A DNA stretch of 64,000 nucleotides from Cohnella sp. OV330 (GTDB taxonomy: Bacteria > Bacillota > Bacilli > Paenibacillales > Paenibacillaceae), in NCBI RefSeq assembly GCF_900112065.1, contig NZ_FOKE01000015.1, positions 1-64,000 of the forward strand, read 5' to 3'. Position 1 is the stretch's first letter. Every line of letters begins with the position of its first letter. The notes below the pieces were generated by a model, which worked only from the letters and a program-made list of their open reading frames with translations, had not been told where the DNA came from and did not search any database. Of the stretch, positions 51,234-60,000 are shown in pieces. A program made the position numbers and the translations under genes.

Positions 51234-51576
51234 ATGACCGACGACAAGCGGCGCGAAGTTGCCACCGACGGTATATCGGCGACGCTGCGCGCGATCGGGG
51301 GCAAGTGGAAGCCTTTGATCTTGTTTTTGCTGCTCGAGGAGGGCACGAAGCGATTCGGGGAGCTGCGCAGAAGGCTGCCGGACGTCACGCAAGGCATGCT
51401 GACGAGCCCAGCTGCGGGAGCTGGAGCGCGACGGCCTCATCGACAGGCGGGTCTACGCGGAGATCCCGCCGAAGGTCGAATATGCGCTGTCCGATCACGG
51501 CAAGACGCTGGATCAAGTACTAACCACGATGTGCGGATGGGGATACATGCATCTGGACTTCAAGGAGAAGCGCTAG
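51234..51576 (+). pseudogene. HxlR-family regulator, frameshifted
   Basis: The first 57 codons (TDGISATLRAIGGKWKPLIL, FGELRRRLPDVTQGMLT) are a normal HxlR N-terminal winged helix with AAGGGG before the ATG. At CCC (51407-51409) one extra base shifts the frame. Removing one C restores the rest: QLRELERDGLIDRRVYAEIP, KVEYALSDHGKTLDQVL, stop TAG at 51574, 113 residues in all. The total length (343) is 3n+1, as expected for a single insertion. Unrepaired, translation runs on to 51701 through unrelated sequence. It may be a real mutation or a sequencing error. Confidence 0.85.
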
Positions 51577-51645
51577 CGGCTCCTTCGGCTGCGCGGAATA
51601 CCACCGTCGGACGCAGCCGTTCGCTCGACTTTGTATGTAGGCAAG

Positions 51646-51678
51646 AAGGCCGGCCCCTTGAGGGCTCCGGCCTTTTTT
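51646..51678. terminator. intrinsic terminator
   Basis: AAGGCCGG and CCGGCCTT pair with an additional inner CCC/GGG, followed by TTTTTT on the plus strand. It separates the HxlR pseudogene from the converging DUF4183 gene. Confidence 0.8.
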
Positions 51679-51690
51679 GCGCGCTTTGGA

Positions 51691-52101
51691 TCAGGAGATG
51701 ATCGTGATCGTCGGCGCCGATATGGTCGGCTGCGTCGTCAGTGTCGAGTCGCCGCCGAAAGTGCCTACTTCAAGCAGGACGGGCGTGCCTTCCACGAAAT
51801 CCCCCGAAGCGAGCGCCAGGCTGACGGCAGTCAACGTAGACAAGCCTCCCTGCTGCAGGATTCCGTTAATGTAGACGTTGTAGTAGCCGTTGGCTGCCGG
51901 CACGGGCAGTGCGGCCACAGGCGCGTCGGCGTCGTCGAGAAAGCTGGCTGCGGGAATGGTCGTCACGCCGCCAGCGATCATGGCGGCGGTGATCGCGGCG
52001 TAGAAACGGGCCACGGTCGGGCTGACGGTCGTCGCGATGACGCCGCCGGTGGAGACCGGCGCGCTGGAGACCGCGACAATAACCGGTTTAATGACGGGCA
52101 T
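51691..52101 (-). CDS. DUF4183-like protein (spore surface candidate)
   Basis: 136 residues from ATG 52101, nine bases after GGAGG; an ATG six bases earlier is too close to that site. The C-terminal ~100 residues match DUF4183: FYAAITAAMIAGGVTTIPAA, YYNVYINGILQQGGLSTLTA, LALASGDFVEGTPVLLEVG. No signal peptide and few charged residues. DUF4183 proteins accompany collagen-like spore-surface proteins in related genomes to my knowledge. It is divergent from such a gene at 52374, whose C-terminus carries the same domain. Confidence 0.7.
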   Translation of the reverse strand: MPVIKPVIVAVSSAPVSTGGVIATTVSPTVARFYAAITAAMIAGGVTTIPAASFLDDADAPVAALPVPAANGYYNVYINGILQQGGLSTLTAVSLALASGDFVEGTPVLLEVGTFGGDSTLTTQPTISAPTITIIS

Positions 52102-52373
52102 GCGCATTCACCTCCCCGTGCCGAGCGGACTGCTTGGGAGCCTCGGCTCTCCATATAGTACATGCTTCTGCAAGCCGATGCGGTACGGCGCATCGACTGC
52201 GTCATCCGGCTCAACTTGACGAAGGAAAGAGGCGAATCGCGCGACCACCCGGCCAGCGGCCCAATGCGAATCGGCGGGCGCGGCATATGATAGGCTTAAC
52301 GGCAAGATGCGGGTAATATTGAGCGCTGACGAAAGCAATATCGCTGCGGCGATTAGCGGGAGGAGGGATTCCG

Positions 52374-53291
52374 ATGGGGATGATAGGCAGCCGGTGCAAG
52401 CGCGTCACGAAAGCGGTCGGCCGCGCCTCACGGAGAAGGCGTCGCCTCCGCTCTCGCGGCGCGTGCGGCGGCAAGAGGGACAGGGCAGGGCGGCCTTGCC
52501 GCAAAAAAGACAGGCACGGCGCGAAGTGTCTGCACGGCACGGATCCTGGAAAGCAAGCGGCGCGAACGCCGTGCGGAGGCAGGCGGAGGTCGGCGCAAGG
52601 CAGAGGCAGGCGGGGGCCGGCGCAGGGAGAAAGCGGCACGCACGGCGTTCAGGGGACTCCCGGGGTGCCGGGAGCACACGGATTGCCAGGGCAGCTCGGC
52701 GGGCGAGGCCCGCAAGGGGATTTGGGACCGCAGGGCGTTCAAGGCGTTCGGGGGGAGGTTGGGCCGGCCGGGCCAACGGGACCTGCGGGGCCGATAGGTC
52801 AGCCAGGTCCGGCAGGTCCGGTGGGGCCGGCAGGCACGGCAGGATCTGAAGGCCCTCAAGGCGCTGCGGGTGCGACCGGTGCGACCGGGGCAACCGGTGC
52901 GACAGGTCCCGCAGGGCCGATGGGAGAGACAGGCGCCGCGGGTCCGGCAGGCCCTGCCGGTCCGCCCGGGCCCGCTGGTCCGCTGCCCGCCGGCATCGCC
53001 GTTCTTCCGAGCAGCGCGCTGTATCTTGCTTTTATGCAAGAAGATACGAGCGGCGGCCCGGTCACGATCGACGCCGGCGAATTCACGGTCAACGGCGCGC
53101 CTGCGGCGGGCTTCGAGGGACTCGGCCCGAACGCTTATTCCATGCTGTACCTAAACGGCGTGCCGCAGGAACAGGACCTCTACGCGCTGACCTCCACGGC
53201 CGTGACGATCGACCTCGACGGATCGACGCTGTTGGCCGGCACGCCCGTGATGGTGCAAATCGTCAGCTTTTCCGTCGAGATCACGGCGTAG
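52374..53291 (+). CDS. collagen-like protein with C-terminal DUF4183 domain
   Basis: 305 residues with GGAGGG before the ATG. Residues 1-84 are strikingly basic (Arg/Lys) with cysteines at 8, 31, 42, 52 and 67. Residues 85-204 are 40 uninterrupted Gly-X-Y triplets, including GPAGPTGPAGP and four GAT repeats. Residues 205-305 form a DUF4183-like beta domain (MLYLNGVPQEQDLYALTSTA, LAGTPVMVQIVSFSVEITA). The order basic head, collagen stalk, globular cap is like BclA-type exosporium filaments. CATATGATA at 52284 fits a sigma-K -10 loosely. Likely a trimeric spore-surface filament. Confidence 0.85.
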   Translation: MGMIGSRCKRVTKAVGRASRRRRRLRSRGACGGKRDRAGRPCRKKDRHGAKCLHGTDPGKQAARTPCGGRRRSAQGRGRRGPAQGESGTHGVQGTPGVPGAHGLPGQLGGRGPQGDLGPQGVQGVRGEVGPAGPTGPAGPIGQPGPAGPVGPAGTAGSEGPQGAAGATGATGATGATGPAGPMGETGAAGPAGPAGPPGPAGPLPAGIAVLPSSALYLAFMQEDTSGGPVTIDAGEFTVNGAPAAGFEGLGPNAYSMLYLNGVPQEQDLYALTSTAVTIDLDGSTLLAGTPVMVQIVSFSVEITA

Positions 53292-53307
53292 CAAGGCGGC
53301 GGCTTTG

Positions 53308-54081
53308 TCAGATGCCGTCCCAGACCGCATCGTCCAGCTCCAGCAGCACGGGGCAGTGGTCGCTGCCCATGACGGCGCAGTCGATCGAGGCTTCCCGCAC
53401 GAAGGGGGCGAGCCGCGCGGATGCGAGGAAGTAGTCGATGCGCCATCCGACGTTGCGCGCGCGGACGCCTGGCATGTATGACCACCAGGAGTACACGTCG
53501 GCCCGGTCCGGGTACAGATGGCGGAACGTATCGATGAATCCCGCTTCCAGCAGTTCGCTCATTTTAGCGCGCTCTTCGTCCGTGAAGCCCGCGTTGCCGC
53601 GGTTCGGCTTCGGGTTTTTCAGATCGATCTCCTCGTGCGCGACGTTCAGGTCGCCGCAGACGACGACGGGCTTGACCGCGTCCAGCTCCGTCAGATAACG
53701 GCGGAAGCGGTCCTCCCAAGTCATGCGCATCTCCAGCCGAGACAGGTCCCGGCGGGCGTTCGGCGTGTATACGTTGACCAGGTAAAACCCCTCGAACTCC
53801 AGCGTCAGAATCCGGCCCTCCTCTTCGGCATCCTCCTCGATCCCGTACCGCACCGACAGCGGCTTGCGCTTCGTGAACACGGCGGTGCCCGAGTAACCCT
53901 TTTGCTTCGCATAATTCCAGTATTGGGTGTACCGCTCTCCGTGATCCAGGCTGAGCTGGCCCTCTTGAAGCTTGGTCTCCTGCACGCAGAACAGGTCCGC
54001 GTCCAGCGCTTCGAAGTACTCGCCAAACCCTTTATTCACCGCGGCACGCAGCCCGTTCACGTTCCATGACGCCAGTTTCAT
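53308..54081 (-). CDS. exoA: exodeoxyribonuclease III
   Basis: 257 residues from ATG 54081, eight bases after AAGGAG. EEP-fold AP endonuclease with N7 (SWNVNGLR), E35 (FCVQETKLQ), the YTPNARRDLSRLEMR loop, GDLNVAHEEIDLKNPK with catalytic Asp/Asn, and the GSDHCPVLLEL motif. Repairs abasic sites and has 3'-5' exonuclease activity. Called exoA by analogy with the B. subtilis enzyme, which it matches in length and motifs. Stands alone. Confidence 0.94.
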   Translation of the reverse strand: MKLASWNVNGLRAAVNKGFGEYFEALDADLFCVQETKLQEGQLSLDHGERYTQYWNYAKQKGYSGTAVFTKRKPLSVRYGIEEDAEEEGRILTLEFEGFYLVNVYTPNARRDLSRLEMRMTWEDRFRRYLTELDAVKPVVVCGDLNVAHEEIDLKNPKPNRGNAGFTDEERAKMSELLEAGFIDTFRHLYPDRADVYSWWSYMPGVRARNVGWRIDYFLASARLAPFVREASIDCAVMGSDHCPVLLELDDAVWDGI

Positions 54082-54287
54082 CGTTCCGACTCCTTCTTTT
54101 TCAACGATCATGCTCTTGCTACAATTCTACCTGCTGCCGCCGACCCGTGTCGATTGGAAGAATCATGAGTGTGATTTTTGTCACATACAGCGCTCCCGGC
54201 TGGGTGTATATAAGAAAAAGTTACCTAATTATGCCGGTGTCTGTCGGTTCGGGTCACACGGCTGTCGACGCCCGCGGGAGGTTCGTC

Positions 54288-54578
54288 ATGAAGTGCGATA
54301 TCAGGCGAGAGGACGGTACGGTCACGGTCGTGCTGTCGGGCAGGATCGGCGTAGCCGAAGCGGTCGAACTCCGGCATAGGCTGTTCCCTGAGTTAACGGC
54401 GGGGATCCTGGGCGTCTTGCTTCGGATGGACGAGGTCGCGGATCTGGACAGCTCGGGGCTCGGCCTGCTGCTGGCTTTGAGAAATCTGTCCGCAGACATC
54501 GGAGCGACTTTCGAGATTAAAAACGCGGGCGCTTGGCTGGGGCCGAAGCTCGGCGCAGTCGGATTGGCCTCGCGTTAA
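54288..54578 (+). CDS. STAS-domain anti-sigma-factor-antagonist-like protein
   Basis: 96 residues from ATG 54288, six bases after GGGAGG. The fold follows SpoIIAA/RsbV: DIRREDGTVTVVLSGRIGVA, AVELRHRLFPELTAG, LLRMDEVADLDSSGLGLLLA with Ser in the usual phosphorylation site DSSG. Similar small STAS proteins control sigma factors or sensory complexes. It lies 36 bases upstream of the GGDEF/EAL gene, so it may feed into that signalling protein. Confidence 0.85.
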   Translation: MKCDIRREDGTVTVVLSGRIGVAEAVELRHRLFPELTAGILGVLLRMDEVADLDSSGLGLLLALRNLSADIGATFEIKNAGAWLGPKLGAVGLASR

Positions 54579-54614
54579 AACCACATTGGGAAGCGGCATC
54601 AGGGAGGCATTGGC

Positions 54615-56693
54615 ATGAGCGGATATTTGGCATCGGCGGGCGGCATGAAGCATGACGAGTCCTTATGGCCCCTCTATGCCCGAATTTACCGCGATTCGCA
54701 GGAAGCGATCATGATCACGGACGGGCACGCCCGAATCATTCAAGTGAATCCGTCCTTCTCCAGAATTACGGGCTACGACGAGAGCGAGGTCGTCGGGCTC
54801 ACGCCGAGCGTGCTGAAGTCCGACTGCCAGTCGCCCGATTTTTACGCGCGGATGTGGGCGGCGATTCATCTCGACGGCAAATGGAAGGGCGAGATCTGGA
54901 ACCGCCGCAAAAACGGCGAAGTTTACCCGCAATGGCTGTCGATCTCCGCCGTCAAGGACGAGGCCGGGCAGCTTCAAAATTATATGGCGATGTTCCTCGA
55001 TCTGAGCGAGTACAAGAGCGCCGCCTCCAAGCTCAGGCTTCACGCGCAGGTGTTCAGCCACGCGAGCGAAGGGATCATGATTACGGATACCTCGCTCAAG
55101 ATTTTATCCGTCAACCAGGCTTTCACCTTAGTCACCGGCTATACGGAGGAGGAGGCTTGCGGGCATACGCCCGCGTTGCTTCGGTCCGGCAGGCACGGGC
55201 GCGACTTTTACGATCGCATGTGGGAGAGCCTCCGCGGCACCGGCAGGTGGCAAGGAGAGATCTGGAACCGGCGCAAGGGCGGGGAGCTCTATCCCGAGTT
55301 CCTCACGATCACGACGCTGCGCGACGAGCATGGCGAAGTCACGAACTACATCGGCATGTTCAAGGACATCACCGAGCGCAAGCAGTCGGAGGACAAGCTG
55401 AAGTATCTCGCCCACTACGATACGTTGACCGGACTGCCCAACCGGACGCTGCTGCAGGAGATGCTGCCGGACGTGATGGAAGGCTGCCGGAGAAAGGGAG
55501 AGCGGCTCGGCGTGCTGTTTATCGACCTGGACCGGTTCAAGTCCGTCAACGATTCGCTTGGCCACGATGCGGGAGACAAGGTGCTGCGGCAAATGGGGGA
55601 GCGCCTGAAGCGGGCGGTCCGCGCGGAGGACGTCGTGTCCCGGCTCGGCGGCGACGAATTTATCGTCGTGCTTCGGAGCCTGAAGCGCCTCGAAGAAGCG
55701 CTGGAGTCGGCGCGGCGGATCACGGAGCTGATGGAGCGCCCGTTCGACGGGGCGGACAACGAGATCTACATGACGGCCAGCATCGGCATCAGCCTGTATC
55801 CGGATCACGGCAAAGACCTGGAATCGCTGATGCGGCATGCGGACCTGGCGATGTACGAGGCCAAGTCGCTCGGCACGGGCGCGCAGGTGTTCAACGAGGG
55901 GATCAGCAGCGCTTTTCTGCGCAAGCTTCGCCTGGAGCGGGAGCTTCGGTTCGCGGCCGAACGCGGCGAGCTTCAGCTCGTCTATCAGCCGCAGATCGGA
56001 TTGGTCAGCGGCAGGCTGGAGGGCATGGAGTCGCTGCTGAGATGGCGGCATCCGGAACTGGGCATGATCCCGCCCTCGGAGTTCATCCCGATCGCGGAGG
56101 AGACGGGCTTGATCCGGGAAATCGGGGGCTGGGTGCTCGGGGAGGCATGCAGGCAGCTTGGCGAATGGGACCGGGAGTCGAGGACGGTGCCTGCGGTCGC
56201 GGTGAATTTGTCCGGCAGACAGTTCATGGCGCCGGACCTGGCGGAGACGATCCGCGGCATCGTTCGCGAGGCGGGCTGCGACCCGCGTCAGCTCGTGCTC
56301 GAGATCACGGAGAGCTTCGGCATCACGGATATGGAGCCGGTGATCGCCGTGCTGCGCGAGCTGAAGGCGGCGGGCTTCCGCATCGCGATCGACGACTTCG
56401 GCAAAGGCTACTCGGCGCTCGGCTATTTGAAGCAGCTGCCCATCGATATATTGAAGATCGACAAGAGCTTCCTGGCCGAGCTGACCACGGACCCGAAAAG
56501 CGAGGCGCTCACGCGGGCGATCATCCAGATGGCGCAGGGAATGGAGCTCCGCGTCATCGCCGAAGGCGTGGAGACGCACGCGCAGATGGCGCGCCTGCGG
56601 GAGCTGCGCTGCGACATCGCGCAGGGCTACTATATCGACCGGCCGATGCCGGCGGGGGAGCTGGAGGCCGGCTACCTGGCGCCGGCAAGATGA
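54615..56693 (+). CDS. PAS-PAS-GGDEF-EAL cyclic-di-GMP protein
   Basis: 692 residues with GGGAGG before the ATG and no membrane segment. Two PAS domains (about 15-140 and 145-265, each with an NRRKNGE/NRRKGGE-type element). GGDEF domain: RLGGDEF at 345-349 with the inhibitory I-site RAED at 336-339. EAL domain: E472-S-L-L-R in place of EALLR, LEITESF, AIDDFGKGYSALGYLKQLP, KIDKSFL and IAEGVE. The Glu and Asp residues for phosphodiesterase activity are kept. Both cyclase and phosphodiesterase activities are therefore possible. Preceded by a STAS gene and followed by repeats and a terminator. Confidence 0.94.
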   Translation: MSGYLASAGGMKHDESLWPLYARIYRDSQEAIMITDGHARIIQVNPSFSRITGYDESEVVGLTPSVLKSDCQSPDFYARMWAAIHLDGKWKGEIWNRRKNGEVYPQWLSISAVKDEAGQLQNYMAMFLDLSEYKSAASKLRLHAQVFSHASEGIMITDTSLKILSVNQAFTLVTGYTEEEACGHTPALLRSGRHGRDFYDRMWESLRGTGRWQGEIWNRRKGGELYPEFLTITTLRDEHGEVTNYIGMFKDITERKQSEDKLKYLAHYDTLTGLPNRTLLQEMLPDVMEGCRRKGERLGVLFIDLDRFKSVNDSLGHDAGDKVLRQMGERLKRAVRAEDVVSRLGGDEFIVVLRSLKRLEEALESARRITELMERPFDGADNEIYMTASIGISLYPDHGKDLESLMRHADLAMYEAKSLGTGAQVFNEGISSAFLRKLRLERELRFAAERGELQLVYQPQIGLVSGRLEGMESLLRWRHPELGMIPPSEFIPIAEETGLIREIGGWVLGEACRQLGEWDRESRTVPAVAVNLSGRQFMAPDLAETIRGIVREAGCDPRQLVLEITESFGITDMEPVIAVLRELKAAGFRIAIDDFGKGYSALGYLKQLPIDILKIDKSFLAELTTDPKSEALTRAIIQMAQGMELRVIAEGVETHAQMARLRELRCDIAQGYYIDRPMPAGELEAGYLAPAR

Positions 56694-56710
56694 GAGAGGC
56701 GACTGCGGAT

Positions 56711-56875
56711 GTTGTAAGCGAGGAAATTCAACGCTGCGACGGCGGCGCAGCGCTGTAAGCGAGAAAAGCAACGTTACTGAGACGAAGTGTATGGGTGACG
56801 GGGCTGTCACCGCAAAAACTGCGGTTACAGGCCGGCACAGCAAGCGAAGTAAAGCTGCAACCGCAAAAACTGCGG
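56711..56875. repeat. fourth intergenic repeat family
   Basis: Two pairs are seen after the GGDEF/EAL gene: GTTGTAAGCGAG / GCTGTAAGCGAG (starts 56711 and 56752) and ACCGCAAAAACTGCGG at 56809 and 56860, 51 bases apart. The latter is a small hairpin (CCGCA/TGCGG). They occupy much of the 341-bp gap; the rest to 57034 holds a terminator and nothing else recognised. Confidence 0.7.
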
Positions 56876-56892
56876 CAAGAAGCCCATCCAAG

Positions 56893-56922
56893 CCGTCAGG
56901 GTGCACGCCCTGGCGGTTTTTT
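56893..56922 (+). terminator. intrinsic terminator
   Basis: CCGTCAGGG pairs with CCCTGGCGG (one G-T) over a short loop, followed by TTTTTT. Ends the STAS/GGDEF-EAL unit and the adjacent repeats. Confidence 0.85.
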
Positions 56923-57034
56923 CATGGCCGATCTCGCATTAGAAGGGTGTTAATCTCGGACTTGCAAGGTTGTCGCCGAGGCCGGTTGATCCGAGAATGA
57001 GGGGAAACCGGTCCACTTGCGACCAAGGAGGTTC

Positions 57035-60000
57035 ATGCTCACTATGCCAAGCAGCACTCCGCACCATCCTCCCCTCGAAGCGACGCGCACAAAAAGGGGC
57101 CGCAAGCCGCTCCCCCCTCGCGCTGCACTGCGGCTAGCTGTCGCGCTGCTCGCGTTTGCGCTGGCGTGGTCCCTTTCGGCCAATGCCGTAAGCGCTTCCC
57201 CGGCGGCGCCGGTCGACTTCGTCAATGCAGCCTCCGCCGTTTCGCTCGCGCAGCAGGTCGTCGCAACGCCGACCGAGATTCGCGACGTGACGCTGAACAC
57301 GACCGCGCCTGCGCAGAACGGCAAGCTGGAGCTCGCCTTCAACCTGAGCAGCGCGTACGCCAACCCCTTCGACCCCGAGGAGGTCGACGTTCGGGCGACT
57401 GTACGGACGCCGGACGGCGCCGTCGAGACGGTGCCCGGCTTTTACCGCAGCGACGCCTCGCCGAGCTGGGCGGTCCGCTACTCGCCGAGGCAGCCCGGCC
57501 TGCACAGGATTACGCTGAGCGCGACGGACAAGAACGGCACCGCCGCAAGCGACGCCTACACCTTCACCGCCGGCGCCCCCGCGTCAGGCAGAGGCTTCAT
57601 GAACGTTTCCGGCGACCGTTTCGTCGACGGCGCGGGCAGCCAGATCACCCTGCTCGGCTCCAACTATGCCTGGAGCACGCCCGACGAGATTGCCGGCGCC
57701 ATGCAGGGCTACGAGGATGCCGGCATGAATATCATGCGCGTCTGGCTGAGCTGCTGGTGGGCCAACTATTCGCCGGAATACGGCCCCGTGACGACGACCC
57801 AGGGCGGGATCGAGATGACCTACAAGGGCATCGGCGATTACAATCTGGACAATCTCGACCGTATGGACCAGGTGATCGCTTCCGCCGAGGACCACAACCT
57901 GTACATCATGCTGACGCTCAACAGCTTCGGCGACTTTTACTACGACTGGGCGTACCACGCCTACAACCGCGCCAACGGCGGCACGTCCGACTGGAAGGAG
58001 AACGACACCGACTTCTGGTACAACCCGGACGCCATCGCCTACCAGCAGCGGCTGCTGCGCTACATTTTCGCCCGCTGGGGATACAGCACCGCGCTTGGCA
58101 TGCTGGAGTACTGGAACGAGTCCGACAACCGCGTCGACACGACGGCGGACATCCGCGACAGCTGGCACCGGTCCTTGGACACGTATTGGAAAAGCTGGGA
58201 CTTTTACAAGCATCCGACGACGACGAGCTTCGCTTGGAAGGATCACGCGGAGCAGCATGCGACGCAGGATTCGTGGGACGGCCTCGATACGCTGGACGTC
58301 GTCAACGAGCATCTGTACGAGGGCAGCACCGGCATCGTCGATATTTGGAAAAGCAACCTCGATGCGTTGAAGCCGTTCGGCAATCGGCCGGTCTTCATCG
58401 GAGAGGCCGGCAAGACGGGCAACGATACGACGCAGGACGCGAATCTGCTGAATTACGCGCATGACGGCGTGTGGGCCCCGATCTTCCGCTCTGGCGCGGC
58501 GGGGGCGAACCTGTGGTGGATTTTCGAGAACGGCTTCGACATGCCGGACGCGTACAAGGCACAGTACAAGCATCTGGCCGACTTCATCCGGCCCGAGGAG
58601 AGCCGTCTCATCGGCATGCCGTTCGTCGACCTGGGCGACCAGGGCGCGGCGCAGGATTTGCAGGCCGGCGGGTTCGCGGCCAACGACCGCGCCCTGCTGT
58701 GGGCGCACGACAAGGCCGCGCCGTACGACGAGCTGTCGCCGCGCACGATGGAGGGCGGCACGGTGACGGTACCCGGGCTCAAGCCGGGACCCTACAACGT
58801 CACCTACTACAATACCTACACCGGCGAAAATATCGCCATCGTCAAAGCTAATGCCAATGCGCAGGGGCTGACGCTCGCGCTGCCGGCCTTCTCGCGGGAC
58901 ATCGCGATCAAGGCCGTGAGCCACAAGGCGCTGGCCGCCGCGCCCGGCAGCCGTCCGATACCGGCGGTCGTCGACCGCAAGGCGCCGTCCGCCCCGGCGA
59001 ACGCCTCCGTCTCGGGCGTGTCGACGGAGGATACCGTTAAGCTGACGTGGACGGCTTCTACGGATAACGTCGCTGTCGCGGGATACGACGTATACCGCGG
59101 CGACCGGTTGGCCGGCCGCACCTACGGGCTCGCGACCGCCTTCAAGGACACGCTGCTCGCGCCAGGCACCTCGTATACTTACACGGTTCGCGCCCGCGAC
59201 GCGGCCGGCAACGTATCGGCCGCTAGCCAGGCCGTGCAGGCGACGACGCTGACCCGCGACGTCGAAGCGCCGACCGCCCCGTCCGCGTCTCATTCGACCG
59301 GCACCACGTTCAACACGGCCCATCTCAGCTGGCAGGCGTCTACGGACGACCGCGCGGTCGACGGCTACCTGATTTATCGCGACGGCCTGCTGGTCGGCAC
59401 GACGCGGGACACCGTTTTCCAGGACGACGACCTGCGCCCCGGCACGACCTACGCGTACGCGATCAAGGCCAAGGACGCCTCGCTTAACGTTTCCGCGGCG
59501 AGCGAAGCGCTGGCTGTGACGACCGAGACGCCGGAGATGTCGGACAATCTGCTGACCAACCCGGGCTTCGAGACCGTTGCCTCCGGCAAGCCCGCGAGCT
59601 GGCTGTGCGAGCAGGATCAGTACTGCCTTTCCGACACCGCGGAGAAGCGCTCGGGCGACGCCTCTATGATCATCGACGCCTCGACCGGCGCCTGGTTCGG
59701 CATCCAGTCGACCGCGGCGGCCGCGACGCCCGATACCGATTACGAGCTGCAAGGCTACCTGAACGTCTCCCGCAACGACGGCGCTTCCGTCAAGATTCGC
59801 ATCCAGTTCCTGAATGCGGTCGGGAGCATTCTGGACGACAAGATGGTCGCCGTTTATAACGGTACGACGCAAGGCTACGAGAATGTGTACGGCGTCTTCC
59901 GCTCGCCCGCGCATACGGGCAAGGTTCGCGTGTACATCTATATCGAGGGGCTGAACGCGAAGATCAACCTGGACGACTTCTCGATTCGCGCTTACGGCAG

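Noticed and set aside
51577..51701. C-terminal extension of the HxlR protein at 51234
   Set aside because: It arises only from the frameshift and has no homology-like pattern; the other frame restores a standard HxlR end.
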